A stretch of 64,000 bases of DNA. Origin: Nonomuraea thailandensis (GTDB taxonomy: Bacteria; Actinomycetota; Actinomycetes; Streptosporangiales; Streptosporangiaceae). The notes beneath the pieces were generated by a model, which was not told where the DNA came from, searched no databases, and saw nothing but the letters and a program-made list of their open reading frames with translations. Made by a program: the position numbers and the translations under genes. The DNA lies in NCBI RefSeq assembly GCF_024172165.1, contig NZ_JAMZEB010000002.1, forward strand, positions 11,177,001 to 11,241,000, given 5' to 3'. Below are positions 7,210 through 16,343 of the stretch, one piece after another (position 1 is the first letter of the stretch; each line of letters starts with the position of its first letter).

Positions 7210-8397
7210 TCACACCTGCTTACTGGCTGCATTCATGCGTAAGTATGAATTGCGATGGTATGCCAGATATTGCGTATCCACCTCGTGCCCGGTAACGGTG
7301 CGTAAGATGCCCTTCGACTCGCCGGTAAGCCGATCGAGCACCACGAGGTCGTCATCAACGACGATCGCGCTCTGATCGAAGAGCACGTGGTCGTTGGGGC
7401 ACAGACACAGAAGGTTTCCTGCCACGTCGTGACCATCGTGCGGGCTGCCGAGCGGACGGATGTGCGCTCCCTCGGCGTACGGGCCCTGGGGGAGCAGAAG
7501 CCGAATCCCGCAGATCTGGCAGGTGTGATCGTGCAGCGCCTTGATCAGCCTGGAGAGCGCATTGTCCCGGATGATCCGTCTCACCGTGGTTGGGCGGCGC
7601 TCTGGAGGATGGGCATCCTGAGGTGGCGTGAGCTCCTCGTCGTCGGCCTGGTTCAGGCCGACGCGGGTGAGCAGCGCGTTCTGGTCCACATCCGGGAAGT
7701 AGGTGCTCAAGAGGTACGCGGCTGCTTGAAACCGTACCGTCTCGTCCTGGACCACCAGGTCGTAGACCCATTCACGAAGACCGGAGATCGGCTGGTTCCG
7801 CCTCATCCAGCTCAGAGGCGGGCTGCCGCTGGACGGAGGAGGTTCCCGGTGGTCGGGCAGCGTCCATAACCCGAAGTGCGCGAGCTTCAAGACGGGGTAC
7901 TCGGGGTTGGGCCGGTCATCCTCCAGGCCGAATTCGTTGATGAGTGCGCTGATCTCGGCGCCTGTGACATCCCAGGGAGTAAGGCGTCCCTGCCGGCGTG
8001 CGGCTCGGCCGAACGCCCAGAGCAGGGTGAGGGGCTGGTGGCGCTTGCGCTGGCCGTTGGAGGAACGGGCGGTGTCGAGATTCTCGATCTTGTCGAAGAG
8101 CGTTCTGGCGGGGGACACGTCGCGTCGTGGAGTGACGAGAAACCCAAGGTCGCCGAGGACCTTGCCTACCGTGGCAGCTCCTCCGGAGAACTCGGCAGCG
8201 CGAAGCGGGCGTCCGCCGACACCGCGGTGTGCAACGCCGGCGATGGCCTTGGAGTCGTAGTGGCGCCCGTTGTGGATGATGAAGTAGTCACGTGCTTCCC
8301 GGTAGCCGTACCGCTCCAGGAAGGTGTCACGGCCCGCTTGGTCGTACTCCTCGATGGCCTGGAGGACTATCTCACGGTTGAGATCGGATAATGCCAT
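7210..8397 (-). CDS. Type IV restriction enzyme with sulfur-binding and HNH domains
   Basis: A 395-residue protein with three parts. Residues 5-88 match the N-terminal head of ScoMcrA-like enzymes (QAGRDTFLERYGY, YDSKAIAGVAHRGV, FSGG, LGDLGFLV). Residues about 105-245 look like the sulfur-binding domain that recognises phosphorothioate DNA (RKRHQPLTLLWA with His120 and Pro122, then PNPEYPVLKL). Residues 290-345 are an HNH nuclease with CQIC (293/296), AHI (His312), GNLLCLCPNDH (Asn328, His337). Unlike ScoMcrA there is no SRA domain, so it should sense backbone sulfur rather than 5-methylcytosine. The ATG at 8397 begins the recognisable head domain; the frame further upstream is not coding. 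Codon 3 is TTA, a rare leucine codon in such genomes. No dnd phosphorothioation genes are in the window. Confidence 0.85.
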   Translation of the reverse strand: MALSDLNREIVLQAIEEYDQAGRDTFLERYGYREARDYFIIHNGRHYDSKAIAGVAHRGVGGRPLRAAEFSGGAATVGKVLGDLGFLVTPRRDVSPARTLFDKIENLDTARSSNGQRKRHQPLTLLWAFGRAARRQGRLTPWDVTGAEISALINEFGLEDDRPNPEYPVLKLAHFGLWTLPDHREPPPSSGSPPLSWMRRNQPISGLREWVYDLVVQDETVRFQAAAYLLSTYFPDVDQNALLTRVGLNQADDEELTPPQDAHPPERRPTTVRRIIRDNALSRLIKALHDHTCQICGIRLLLPQGPYAEGAHIRPLGSPHDGHDVAGNLLCLCPNDHVLFDQSAIVVDDDLVVLDRLTGESKGILRTVTGHEVDTQYLAYHRNSYLRMNAASKQV

Positions 8398-8588
8398 CCG
8401 ATCACGATATGTCCGGAGACCGACATCGTACGGACGTCCAGTGAGAGTCCCCAGCTGAACAGGCCAAACAGCTCCTGGACACGTCCCAACCGGGGGGCTG
8501 ACACCCCTGCTCGTCTGCAACTGACGAGGCAGCCAACCTCCCGGCGTATTCCTATGGTCGCCGAGGGGGACACGTGGCGCGGGCGTTT

Positions 8589-9614
8589 TCAGATGCCAAG
8601 CGTGATGGGCCACACCACCAGCAGGTACGACTCGCCGGGCCGGTTCGACAGCCCGCCACCCGGCCGCGTTCGCCCGTGGACGCGCAGGCCGTAGCGTCCG
8701 GCGCCCTGGTAGGTCAAGTTGGGGGGCGGCGCTCCATCGCGGGTGTGCATGCCCTCGATCTGCATGATGCCGGTCGTCGTGACGAACTCGACTTCCTCCG
8801 CCTCCTCCCACCGGGAGACGGGCCCGCGGGCCCCGGACAGATCCCAGCGCACGTGCACCCCCACCGCGCCCCGGCCCTTGAGCGTCCTGATGACCACCGC
8901 GTCCGGAGCGGCGGCGACCAGGCGCTCGGGCAGCGCCGCTTCGGTGGCGGGCTCCTGGTAGGGATTGACGATCCGCAGCCGATGCTCGATCGCCCGTGCG
9001 GTGCCCATGACGGGTGTGGGTGGCAGAGGGGACGCGACGTGCCCGGCCGGACGTCCCGGCTCGTTCACCGGCCGCGCATGCTCCCGGGCCCAGCGCCTGA
9101 TCTCGGCGGATTTGTCCGGCAGCCCCAGCTCTTCCGCGACGCCCACGCCGAGCCTGGCGCGCGCCTTCGGCCCCACCTCGATGGGCCAGATCGTGACCAG
9201 GTAGAACTCGAAGGGCACACTCGGCACGGCGCAGGGGTCGATGTCGCGTCCGCGTGCGTGCACGCGCATGCCGTAGCGGCCGGGACCGTGCGGGGTGAGG
9301 TTGGGCAGCGCCTCCGGCAGGTGACCCATGAGGCCCCGCAGCCGCATCTCGCCCGTGAAGGTGATCAGCTCCACCTCCTCCACCTCGTCCCATCCCTCCG
9401 CCGTGGTGGCAGGCGGCGCGTCGGCGAGCTGCACCGTGACGTCCACGACTCCGGTGTGGATGCCGGTGCGGATCACCGCCGCTCCCGGGGCCGACGCCGT
9501 CAGGCCGTTGGGGACGTGCGACGGATGGTCGGCGAGCGTCTCGTCGTTCACCAGCATCTGGTGATGGCTCACGTGCACGTCCGCTCTCGCGGTCGTGGGG
9601 GGTGGTGTGCTCAT
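8589..9614 (-). CDS. Hypothetical protein built from two repeated domains
   Basis: A 341-residue protein made of two copies of an about 120-residue unit. Each copy runs: a VVIRT/AVIRT strand, WDEVEEVELITFTGEM or WEEAEEVEFVTTTGIM, an MRLRG/MQIEG strand, PNLT-(P/Y)-GPGRYG(M/L)RVHAR, and a closing (F)YLV-IWPI strand. The pattern of strands suggests a beta-sandwich or barrel; I do not recognise a named family. The ATG at 9614 has no strong ribosome binding site, and the start is not certain. It lies upstream of the HNH endonuclease on the same strand with a 190-base gap. Confidence 0.6.
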   Translation of the reverse strand: MSTPPPTTARADVHVSHHQMLVNDETLADHPSHVPNGLTASAPGAAVIRTGIHTGVVDVTVQLADAPPATTAEGWDEVEEVELITFTGEMRLRGLMGHLPEALPNLTPHGPGRYGMRVHARGRDIDPCAVPSVPFEFYLVTIWPIEVGPKARARLGVGVAEELGLPDKSAEIRRWAREHARPVNEPGRPAGHVASPLPPTPVMGTARAIEHRLRIVNPYQEPATEAALPERLVAAAPDAVVIRTLKGRGAVGVHVRWDLSGARGPVSRWEEAEEVEFVTTTGIMQIEGMHTRDGAPPPNLTYQGAGRYGLRVHGRTRPGGGLSNRPGESYLLVVWPITLGI

Positions 9615-9921
9615 GCAGGCGATCTTGACAGGTGGGTCCGACAGAACGGGTCTTGCCGGAATCAAGGGCCGCCGCCAGGGTGCCATGGCGCCTCTTGTGC
9701 TTGATGACGATCTTCGTGAAACCGGGCCCGCCACGCTGATGGGCGGTAGCGGCCGGTGGTTTATCCCTGCTCCCTCGCCTCGTTTCTCCGCTCCCACGCA
9801 AAGGCAGGCACCAGAGCGATCGCGATGCTCGGGCTTCACACCTCGAGCGCGCTCCAGAAGTGGCCCCCCACTTCGTCGGCGGGATGCTTTGTGCGGTACG
9901 CGGACATCCCGTCGTCGCCCG
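9615..9921. other. Gene-free stretch between leftward genes
   Basis: There is no convincing coding frame. It lies 3' of the PfkB-like kinase gene and 5' of the two-repeat gene and should hold the terminator of one and the promoter of the other. I saw no clear hairpin or promoter. Confidence 0.4.
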
Positions 9922-10710
9922 TTATTTCACCTCGGTCTCCACGGGCATGGATGACTTCGCCCGTACGGTGGCGGCGGCCCAGGTCAGTCCAAGCCGCACG
10001 CCTTCGACGAGCGGTCTCTGGCTGCCGATCGCCCAGAGCAGGCCAGCCGCGAAGGCATCCCCGGCACCAGTCGCGTCCACTACCTCGGTGGGGACGGCGG
10101 GGAAATGCTCGGTGTCGCCTGCTGAATGTACGGCGATGCCGTCGGCGCCTTCGGTCACGATCGAGGTGATGTTTTCGGGAATGGTGGTGAAGTCATTGCG
10201 AGAGCCGATCAGGTACTGCATGGCCGGCGTCGTGCCCGGCGGGACGCTGGTGACCAGCGCTCCAGCGGCGGCCATGGCCTGGGCTGCGGAGGCGAACACG
10301 TCGTGCCAGGCGGCGAAGTAGACGATGTCGCCTGGCGCTACGGCAGAGGCGGGGATGGTGATCTCATGCAGGAGATCGGGGTGGATGCCGATGATGGTGC
10401 GCTCGCCGTCGGGTTCGATGAGCAGGACGACGGAGGACGTGTGTCCGTCCAGAATCTGGACGTGATCGACGTCCACCCCGGCTGAGGCCAGCGCCTTCGT
10501 CATCCTGTGGCCAGCGGCATCCGCTCCCACGTATCCCACCATGTGCACGCGGCCTCCGGCCTGACTAAGCGCGGTGGCGACGTTCGCGCCGGTGCCCCCG
10601 GGACGCTCGGCGCTCTCGGCGGCCTGGACGAAGTGACCGCTTGCTGGGAGGTGATTCACGTACAGGGCGAGGTCCCAGGCGATCGGCCCGATGATCCAGA
10701 AGTCAGGCAT
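9922..10710 (-). CDS. PfkB-family (ribokinase-like) sugar/nucleoside kinase
   Basis: A 262-residue protein with both PfkB signatures: PGGTGANVA (38-46) near the N-terminus, and DATGAGDAFAAGLL (212-225), which holds the anion hole and catalytic base Asp218. The family phosphorylates sugar hydroxyls of ribose, adenosine and similar compounds; the substrate here is unknown. The ATG at 10710 lies inside the end of the upstream STAND/ADP-ribosylglycohydrolase gene (ATGCCTGA overlap), so the two are translationally coupled. The kinase may therefore act on a ribose compound released by the hydrolase, or on the same ADP-ribosyl signal. It is slightly short for the family (usually about 300). Confidence 0.85.
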   Translation of the reverse strand: MPDFWIIGPIAWDLALYVNHLPASGHFVQAAESAERPGGTGANVATALSQAGGRVHMVGYVGADAAGHRMTKALASAGVDVDHVQILDGHTSSVVLLIEPDGERTIIGIHPDLLHEITIPASAVAPGDIVYFAAWHDVFASAAQAMAAAGALVTSVPPGTTPAMQYLIGSRNDFTTIPENITSIVTEGADGIAVHSAGDTEHFPAVPTEVVDATGAGDAFAAGLLWAIGSQRPLVEGVRLGLTWAAATVRAKSSMPVETEVK

Positions 10711-13700
10711 ACAGAGACCGTCGCGTTGCCCGCAGTCCTTGCGCAAGCTTCTCCAAAGACGAGGGGAGAACGACTTGCGACGCCCAGGGAATGTCCACCG
10801 CGTCTTGGCGGCAGCTCAGGATGCCTCCGACGATTGCAGCCACGGTGTCAGTGTCCCCGCCCAGGCTGACCGCGTACCGCATGGCATCAACCGGTTCCTC
10901 GTGGAGGCCGAGCACATGCAGGACTGCTTCGAGCGTGTCCATGACATCCAGCGACACCCCGCCGGGGCTCGGTTCCCACTCCTCGACGGTGGAGACGCCG
11001 AAGTGCTCGAGCTCTTCCCTGGCGACCGCGATCAGTTCCCGGGCGGTGCAGGCTTCGAGTGCCCACGATCCCATGGCGGCGATCGCGCCGGCGGTGGCGA
11101 TGGCTCTCGCGTCGGCGTGGGTGGTCTTGGTCATGCGCTCGACCAGTTCGCGGCGGTGCTGGGTCTCGGTGGCGGGGGTGACCCAGCCGATGGGCAGGAC
11201 GCGCATCATCGCGCCGTTGGTGCCTCCGCCGTCTGCCGTGAGGGATCCGGTCGCTTCGAACCGCGCGACCGCTCGTCGCGTGGTCGGGCCGGCGCCGTGC
11301 ATGGTGGGCAGTGCTGCGGCGAGGGCGGTCAGGAAGGCGCGTTCTGAGCCGCCGGTGCTGATCAGGTTCTCGGCGAGTAGGATGAGTTGTTCGGTGTCGT
11401 CCGAGGTGCTGCCGGGTGGCCAATCCCCGCGGGCGGTCAGGGTGTCGGTGAGGGAGATGTTCTGAGGAGGCTTCCCCTCCCACGGCACGCCGAGAGCGTC
11501 ACCACAGCAGAACCCGACGAGCCCGTTCAGGATCCGCTCTGCGGAGGGGACCGCCTGGTCAGGGAACAACTGATCCAGCGCGTCGAACCCTCCCTGGACA
11601 ACGAGCCGCCGCCCGATGTCGGCATGACGGACGCGCTCGCGGCCCTGCACGAGACGGGCGAGCGACAGATGGCCTGCCGCGATGTCGTACGGAGTGCCAT
11701 GGTGCTTGAACTCGATCAGTGCCTGCTCGGTCAGCCGCCGCGCGCCCGGATGGTCGCCGTTGGTCAGGTGGATGTCGGCTTCGCTGTGCGTGATCTTTGC
11801 CGCCAGCAGGCCGTCCCCGAGATCGCGGGCCGTGCGGCCTGCTTCTGCCAGGCTGCGAGCTGCCTCCTTCAGCAGGCCGAGGCCGCACTGGGCCTTGCCC
11901 AGCCCATGCAGGGACTGGGCGACTCCGCGGGCGTCCTCGGAGGCTTTGCGGATGGCGAGCGCCTTGTTCTGGCTGTCCAACGCGATGCGCCAAGCGCCGG
12001 TGGCTTCGGCGACGAGGGCGGCGTCCTGCAGCAGGCCGGCGTGGAGCGCCTGGTCCCTGAGATGGGCAGGACGGGCCGCGACTTCCTGTAGTGCCTGGTT
12101 GATGAGGGTGTTCGCGCGGTCGACGTTGCCGGAGAAGTATTCGATCTCTCCGAGGAGCTTGAGCCACGGCGCCTGGTCGGCCGTGCTGTTCATGCCTTCG
12201 GTGGCGTGCCGGCGTCCGTCGGCAAAGCGCCCTTGGTAGAGCTCGATCTCGGCCAGCCGGAAGAGGAACCCGTGCCGCGCGTCTCCTTCCGCGAGGGCCA
12301 GGGCGGTCTGGGCGAGGTGTTCGGCCCGGTCGAAGTCGCCCCTGCAGAAGGCCACCTCGGCGCGGACGAGTTCGGCGTGGGCTGACCTGTGGGGCAGGTC
12401 GTTCAGCAGGGCTTCGGTCTGGTCCCAGTGCCCCAGCCCGAGGTAGGCGCGGGCGACCCGGTACAGGCAGCGGCCCCGGTCCTCGTCCCGATCGATGCGC
12501 AGGTCGCCGAGCAGGCCCGCCAGCGCGCGGCACTGGTCGAAGCGGCCGGTGGCGAGCCCGCGATCCATCAGGCTCACCCAGGCCGCCACGCCCTGCCCGG
12601 GGTCGAGATGGCTCAGATGGTAGGCGGCCTCCATCTCGGCGGTGAACTCCTTACCCTCGCCGTAGTACCGGGCTAGAACCTCGTGCGCGCGGCGTAGCTC
12701 GGCGGGGCGGACGTTCTGCAGAGATCGGCGCAGGATGTTGTGCATGGTGTACGCGTCGGACCCACTGGCCGTGCCCCCGCGCAACGGGGCGATGAAGGAG
12801 AACGCCGTCAGCCTGCCGAACGCGCTGCGGTCACAGGGAAAGTCCAGTGCCTGCCCCAGGCGGCGGAAGGTCTCGGCGGTGAAGGCCCGGCACGCGCTGA
12901 CCGCGAGGATCCCGTACTCGGCTTCGGCTGGGGTCCATTGCAGCAGCCGGTGGGCGAGGTCGCGCTCCTTGTCCACCAGGCCGGAGAAGTCCGCCGGGCT
13001 CAGGCGTGCCCCTGCGGCGAGGGCGACGTCGGCGCACAGGCCCAGGAAGTAGGGGTGCACTTCGTCGGGGGCGGTGGAGGCGTACCCGACCAGGGCTGTT
13101 CGCATGGGCGGGTCGGTGATGCCTGCCATGCTCAGGTACTGGTGGGCGTCGGCACTCGTCAGGTGGCCGACCAGGCGCAGATCCAGATACCGGTCGGGGA
13201 TCGGGAAGACGGGAGCCGACGGCCACTGCGGCCGGGTACGGCCCGCCAGGATGGCGACGATCCCGGCGCCCAGGTCGAGATGTCCCAGGAGGCAGCGTAG
13301 CCACTCGTCCCGCATCAGCTTGTCCGCGTGGATCAAGCTGTCCGGGTCCCCGATCGCCTCGCCGAAGAACGCCTCGTGGGTGTCGAAGAGCAGCACCATC
13401 CGCGGATGGTCGCCGGTGGCGTCGTTCAGGTCCTTGGCGAACAGGCAGGGGAGCTCGTGCAGGAGATCCGGCTCGGGGACGAGCGTGAGAATCCGCTCAG
13501 CGTCCTGCTGGGGGACACGGCGCTGTACCCGCCGGCGAGTGAAGACCTGGTCCATGCGCTCGTTGATCAGCTGGAACAGCTGCTGCCCCACGCGCAGAAC
13601 CGGCAGGGACATGATGGCGTCGGCGATGTCCAGCGCGATGCCGGCCTCTGTCCGGGGGAACAGCTCGGGCACGCGGCTGGCGATGTCGAAGCCGAGCTTG

Positions 13701-14137
13701 TGCAGGTAGGTGATCGCGGCGAAGTCGAAGCGCGGGGTCGCGATGCCGTACCGGGCGAGCTGCCGTTTGAGCATGAACAGCCCGGAGAACGCTTCCTGCG
13801 GGCGGTTCTCACCTGCTGGCCGCGCTCCGAAATCGATCCGGGCGACCGGGACCCGCTCGCCACCCTCGGCCAGCTGCTCCAGTAGTTCCGCGTCGGAGAC
13901 GTTGCGGACGGTCGTCCACCGTTCCGTACGTAGGCAGCACCGCTGCTCCAGGTGCCGCAACAGCAACGACTTGCCGTTGCCGCCCAGCCCGTGCAAGTAG
14001 AGGATCTTTTCCGACGCGGGGTCGTCATTGACGAGCGAGACGACATGCCGGGTCAGCTCGAAGCGATTCGCGAAGAGGTCGAGCGAACGGTCAGGAGCCA
14101 CTACGGACTTGGCCGGGTCTTCTTCGAAGATCGGCAC
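10703..14137 (-). CDS. STAND NTPase with TPR repeats fused to an ADP-ribosylglycohydrolase
   Basis: A protein of about 1144 residues in three parts. The N-terminal third is a STAND/NACHT-like NTPase: P-loop GLGGNGKS near residues 50-57, then a Walker B strand ending VLLFDTHEAFF. The middle (about 470-840) is a long run of helical pairs with TPR character (RVARAYLGLGHWDQTEALL, LAEIELYQGRFADGRRHA, HGLGKAQCGLGLLKEAA). The last 280 residues are a complete ADP-ribosylglycohydrolase of the DraG/ARH type: GDALGVPWEG, then TSDDTEQL with metal-binding acids, and GGDTDTVAAIVGGI. STAND proteins sense a ligand through their repeats and oligomerise; here the output should be removal or processing of ADP-ribose. 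The GTG at 14137 has GCAGGA upstream. An ATG at 14221 is in frame, but the 28 added codons have poor third-position GC. The PfkB kinase gene is coupled downstream. Confidence 0.85.
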   Translation of the reverse strand: MPIFEEDPAKSVVAPDRSLDLFANRFELTRHVVSLVNDDPASEKILYLHGLGGNGKSLLLRHLEQRCCLRTERWTTVRNVSDAELLEQLAEGGERVPVARIDFGARPAGENRPQEAFSGLFMLKRQLARYGIATPRFDFAAITYLHKLGFDIASRVPELFPRTEAGIALDIADAIMSLPVLRVGQQLFQLINERMDQVFTRRRVQRRVPQQDAERILTLVPEPDLLHELPCLFAKDLNDATGDHPRMVLLFDTHEAFFGEAIGDPDSLIHADKLMRDEWLRCLLGHLDLGAGIVAILAGRTRPQWPSAPVFPIPDRYLDLRLVGHLTSADAHQYLSMAGITDPPMRTALVGYASTAPDEVHPYFLGLCADVALAAGARLSPADFSGLVDKERDLAHRLLQWTPAEAEYGILAVSACRAFTAETFRRLGQALDFPCDRSAFGRLTAFSFIAPLRGGTASGSDAYTMHNILRRSLQNVRPAELRRAHEVLARYYGEGKEFTAEMEAAYHLSHLDPGQGVAAWVSLMDRGLATGRFDQCRALAGLLGDLRIDRDEDRGRCLYRVARAYLGLGHWDQTEALLNDLPHRSAHAELVRAEVAFCRGDFDRAEHLAQTALALAEGDARHGFLFRLAEIELYQGRFADGRRHATEGMNSTADQAPWLKLLGEIEYFSGNVDRANTLINQALQEVAARPAHLRDQALHAGLLQDAALVAEATGAWRIALDSQNKALAIRKASEDARGVAQSLHGLGKAQCGLGLLKEAARSLAEAGRTARDLGDGLLAAKITHSEADIHLTNGDHPGARRLTEQALIEFKHHGTPYDIAAGHLSLARLVQGRERVRHADIGRRLVVQGGFDALDQLFPDQAVPSAERILNGLVGFCCGDALGVPWEGKPPQNISLTDTLTARGDWPPGSTSDDTEQLILLAENLISTGGSERAFLTALAAALPTMHGAGPTTRRAVARFEATGSLTADGGGTNGAMMRVLPIGWVTPATETQHRRELVERMTKTTHADARAIATAGAIAAMGSWALEACTARELIAVAREELEHFGVSTVEEWEPSPGGVSLDVMDTLEAVLHVLGLHEEPVDAMRYAVSLGGDTDTVAAIVGGILSCRQDAVDIPWASQVVLPSSLEKLAQGLRATRRSLYA

Positions 14138-14532
14138 AGTCAGTCCTGCAATGGTGCAAATCGCATGCGGTTCTCCAACGAGGACGAAAATCGAGAAGGC
14201 ATGACGTGATCCACGCGCCATGCCTTAGCCAGCCTGGCCCGGCCGCCGTACTCGGTTCTACACCGAGGCGACGTATCCCTCCACCTTCTCGGCTGAGAAG
14301 CGCGGCAGCGGTGGATTGTGACGTCGGGTTTCGGTCGTGAATCTTGCTGGGAAGTGGGCTATCGCCGGAGCCGAGCAGGTGGACATCAGGGCGATATTCG
14401 GTCGCCGAGGCTGTTGTGGCCTGACCATATATCGGCGGTTCAAATAGTTAATGAGAACGTATAACGCGTTTACCTCGCGTATCAGGACGTGCTTGACTTC
14501 CGCCTTGTAAGCCACACCCTCTGGGAGGGTTC
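14138..14532. promoter_or_regulatory. Divergent intergenic region with an AT-rich island
   Basis: The stretch lies between the leftward STAND gene and the rightward ESX-type gene. The part at about 14420-14470 is clearly poorer in GC than anything nearby (ATATAT, GTTCAAATAGTTAATG, CGTATAACGCG), as expected for promoters facing both ways. CTGGGAGGG just before 14533 is a good ribosome binding site for the rightward gene. I cannot assign -35/-10 boxes with confidence. A leftward 85-codon frame in it has unlikely codon use. Confidence 0.4.
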
Positions 14533-16341
14533 ATGGGGGAGTTCGTCGGGATCGATCCCCTCGGCGCAGACAAGCTCATCCGCCAGATGGAGATGGGGAA
14601 GGATGTCCTCGGCAGAACACGGCCGGGGCTCGAAGCGGCGATCGCTGAAGCCGGTGCGGACTGGGCCGGCCGTGCGGGCGTCACCGCGATGCACCGGACG
14701 TGGGCGTTCTTCCACGAGTCTCAGCAGGACCTGAAATGGCGCGTCGACACCCTCAAGCGGATGGTGCCGACGCAGCAGAAAGGCATGCTGACCGCCACCA
14801 TGCCCTTCAGCAATCGGACGGAGGCAGCGCAGGCGGCCAAGAAGGACGCAGCCGCGATCACCGAGGCACTCAAACGCCACGACGAGCACCTGTCCGGGCA
14901 GAGCTGGGCCGAGGTGGAGAAGGCCGCGGCGGCGCTCAACGGACGCGTCGTTGATCCCGCCTACGCTGCGGCGCTGCTGGCGGCACTCGGCCCCACGAGA
15001 TTCCAGAAGCTGTTCCGCGACTGGATGAACAACCGGGCCGCCGGAGATCGCCGAGGCCTGACCCCGGAGTCGGCCAAGCGAGCCAGCGACGGTTTGCCGG
15101 GCCTGCTCGCCAAAGCCTTCGCTAGCGCGGAGAGCTCTGGGCGGCTCGGGACCGAATGGCAGAAGATGGTCGAGACCGCGCCTTCGGACATCCTGACCGC
15201 CCTCGTCACGTCGGCTCCGCAGTCCAGCGCGTTCCTCACCAAGGTGGCGACCAACCTGCTGAACCGGCCGCCGAACTCCGACGCGTTCCCGACGGACCCT
15301 AACTGGAACCTGTACAACCTGGCCAAGGCGTTCGCGGCGAACCCCGAGGCCTTCCAGCGATTCCTGGCCGAGCACCCGAAAGAGGCGGGGACCATGCTCG
15401 ACGCCTACACCATCAGGTCGAGCGGCGTCCCTGCCTATGAACAAGCGCTGGCAGAGGCGTTGGACGGGGCGTTGAAGCCGAACTTCGGGGTGGACGAGAT
15501 CCGAGAGCGCGCCTGGATCAACGTCATCAACAGCATTGGGTCCGAGCACTCCCTCTGGATCGGCGGCAGTCTCGGCACCTTCCCCAATTCACCGGTCAGC
15601 CGTGTGCTGGCTAAGAACATCGGCCCCATCCTCGATAAGCTCGCACGAGGCCAGGCTGACCAAGCAGCTCGCGATGCCTACGAAACGGCCAAGGCTAAGA
15701 AAGCAAAGTATCCACCGGTACCGCTTCCCTACTTGGCGCCGCGAGCCCCATGGAACACGCTCGAGCCCGCGGTGACGGCCCGCTTCTTCGGCGCCCTTGC
15801 ACAAGACCCTGTTGCATCGGAAACCTTGAGAAAGGCGGGTACGCAATACGTCGAGGAAATGGACATGGGCCGCTTTCCTCCCTTCGGTGCGGGCGACTAC
15901 AATGCGGCAGCGTTTCGCAACTACGCCGAGCGGGCGGGAGCGCTGGCAAGCCTGATGCTGTCTGGGTCGGCCTACGCGGAATGGAGTGACGACCAGTATG
16001 CGGAGTGGCTCGCCGGGAACATTTTGATGCCGGTCGACTTCATGGATCAGTTCGTGCCGGTGGCAGGCAAGATCCCAGGCACTGGTAAGGCTAAGGTGCT
16101 CGATGAGGTCAAGGACCGATTGAAAAAGATAATCACGGATTACTTGGACGGAAAGACGCCGGCTACTGCAGAGACGGTCGCCGCGGACCTCGTGAATGCG
16201 CAGGTGGATGCGATGATCGACTCGCTGAGGGCAAACGGGCAGAGCCTGCCGACAACACTGGAGCAGGACGACTTGAGGAAGGCCGCCATGGGCCGCATGC
16301 TCGGAGCTGTGACCGGCGCTCTGAAGGTAAGAGGCGGTTGA
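14533..16341 (+). CDS. Large ESX-associated hypothetical protein
   Basis: A 602-residue protein. Its first 80 residues look like an ESX helical hairpin: two amphipathic helices around GADWAGRAGV. The rest is helical and Ala-rich with no catalytic motif I can name. It resembles the large WXG100-neighbour proteins of actinomycetes (DUF6571-like), but I hold that family name loosely. No signal peptide is present, which fits type VII secretion. The ribosome binding site GGGAGG precedes the ATG. The next gene, a WXG100-sized protein, starts 3 bases after its stop and is probably its partner. Confidence 0.65.
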   Translation: MGEFVGIDPLGADKLIRQMEMGKDVLGRTRPGLEAAIAEAGADWAGRAGVTAMHRTWAFFHESQQDLKWRVDTLKRMVPTQQKGMLTATMPFSNRTEAAQAAKKDAAAITEALKRHDEHLSGQSWAEVEKAAAALNGRVVDPAYAAALLAALGPTRFQKLFRDWMNNRAAGDRRGLTPESAKRASDGLPGLLAKAFASAESSGRLGTEWQKMVETAPSDILTALVTSAPQSSAFLTKVATNLLNRPPNSDAFPTDPNWNLYNLAKAFAANPEAFQRFLAEHPKEAGTMLDAYTIRSSGVPAYEQALAEALDGALKPNFGVDEIRERAWINVINSIGSEHSLWIGGSLGTFPNSPVSRVLAKNIGPILDKLARGQADQAARDAYETAKAKKAKYPPVPLPYLAPRAPWNTLEPAVTARFFGALAQDPVASETLRKAGTQYVEEMDMGRFPPFGAGDYNAAAFRNYAERAGALASLMLSGSAYAEWSDDQYAEWLAGNILMPVDFMDQFVPVAGKIPGTGKAKVLDEVKDRLKKIITDYLDGKTPATAETVAADLVNAQVDAMIDSLRANGQSLPTTLEQDDLRKAAMGRMLGAVTGALKVRGG

Positions 16342-16343
16342 TC

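Noticed and set aside
8398..9801. Upstream extension of the HNH endonuclease frame to 863 residues
   Set aside because: The frame is open by chance antisense to codon-biased DNA and overlaps the real two-repeat gene in another frame. The recognisable head domain begins at the ATG at 8397.
10791..11465. Rightward frames antisense to the ADP-ribosylglycohydrolase domain
   Set aside because: Their translations are Ser/Arg-rich shadows of a well-supported leftward gene.
14258..14515. Leftward 85-codon frame between the STAND and ESX genes
   Set aside because: Codon use is unlike the neighbours, it has no ribosome binding site, and it covers the AT-rich promoter region.
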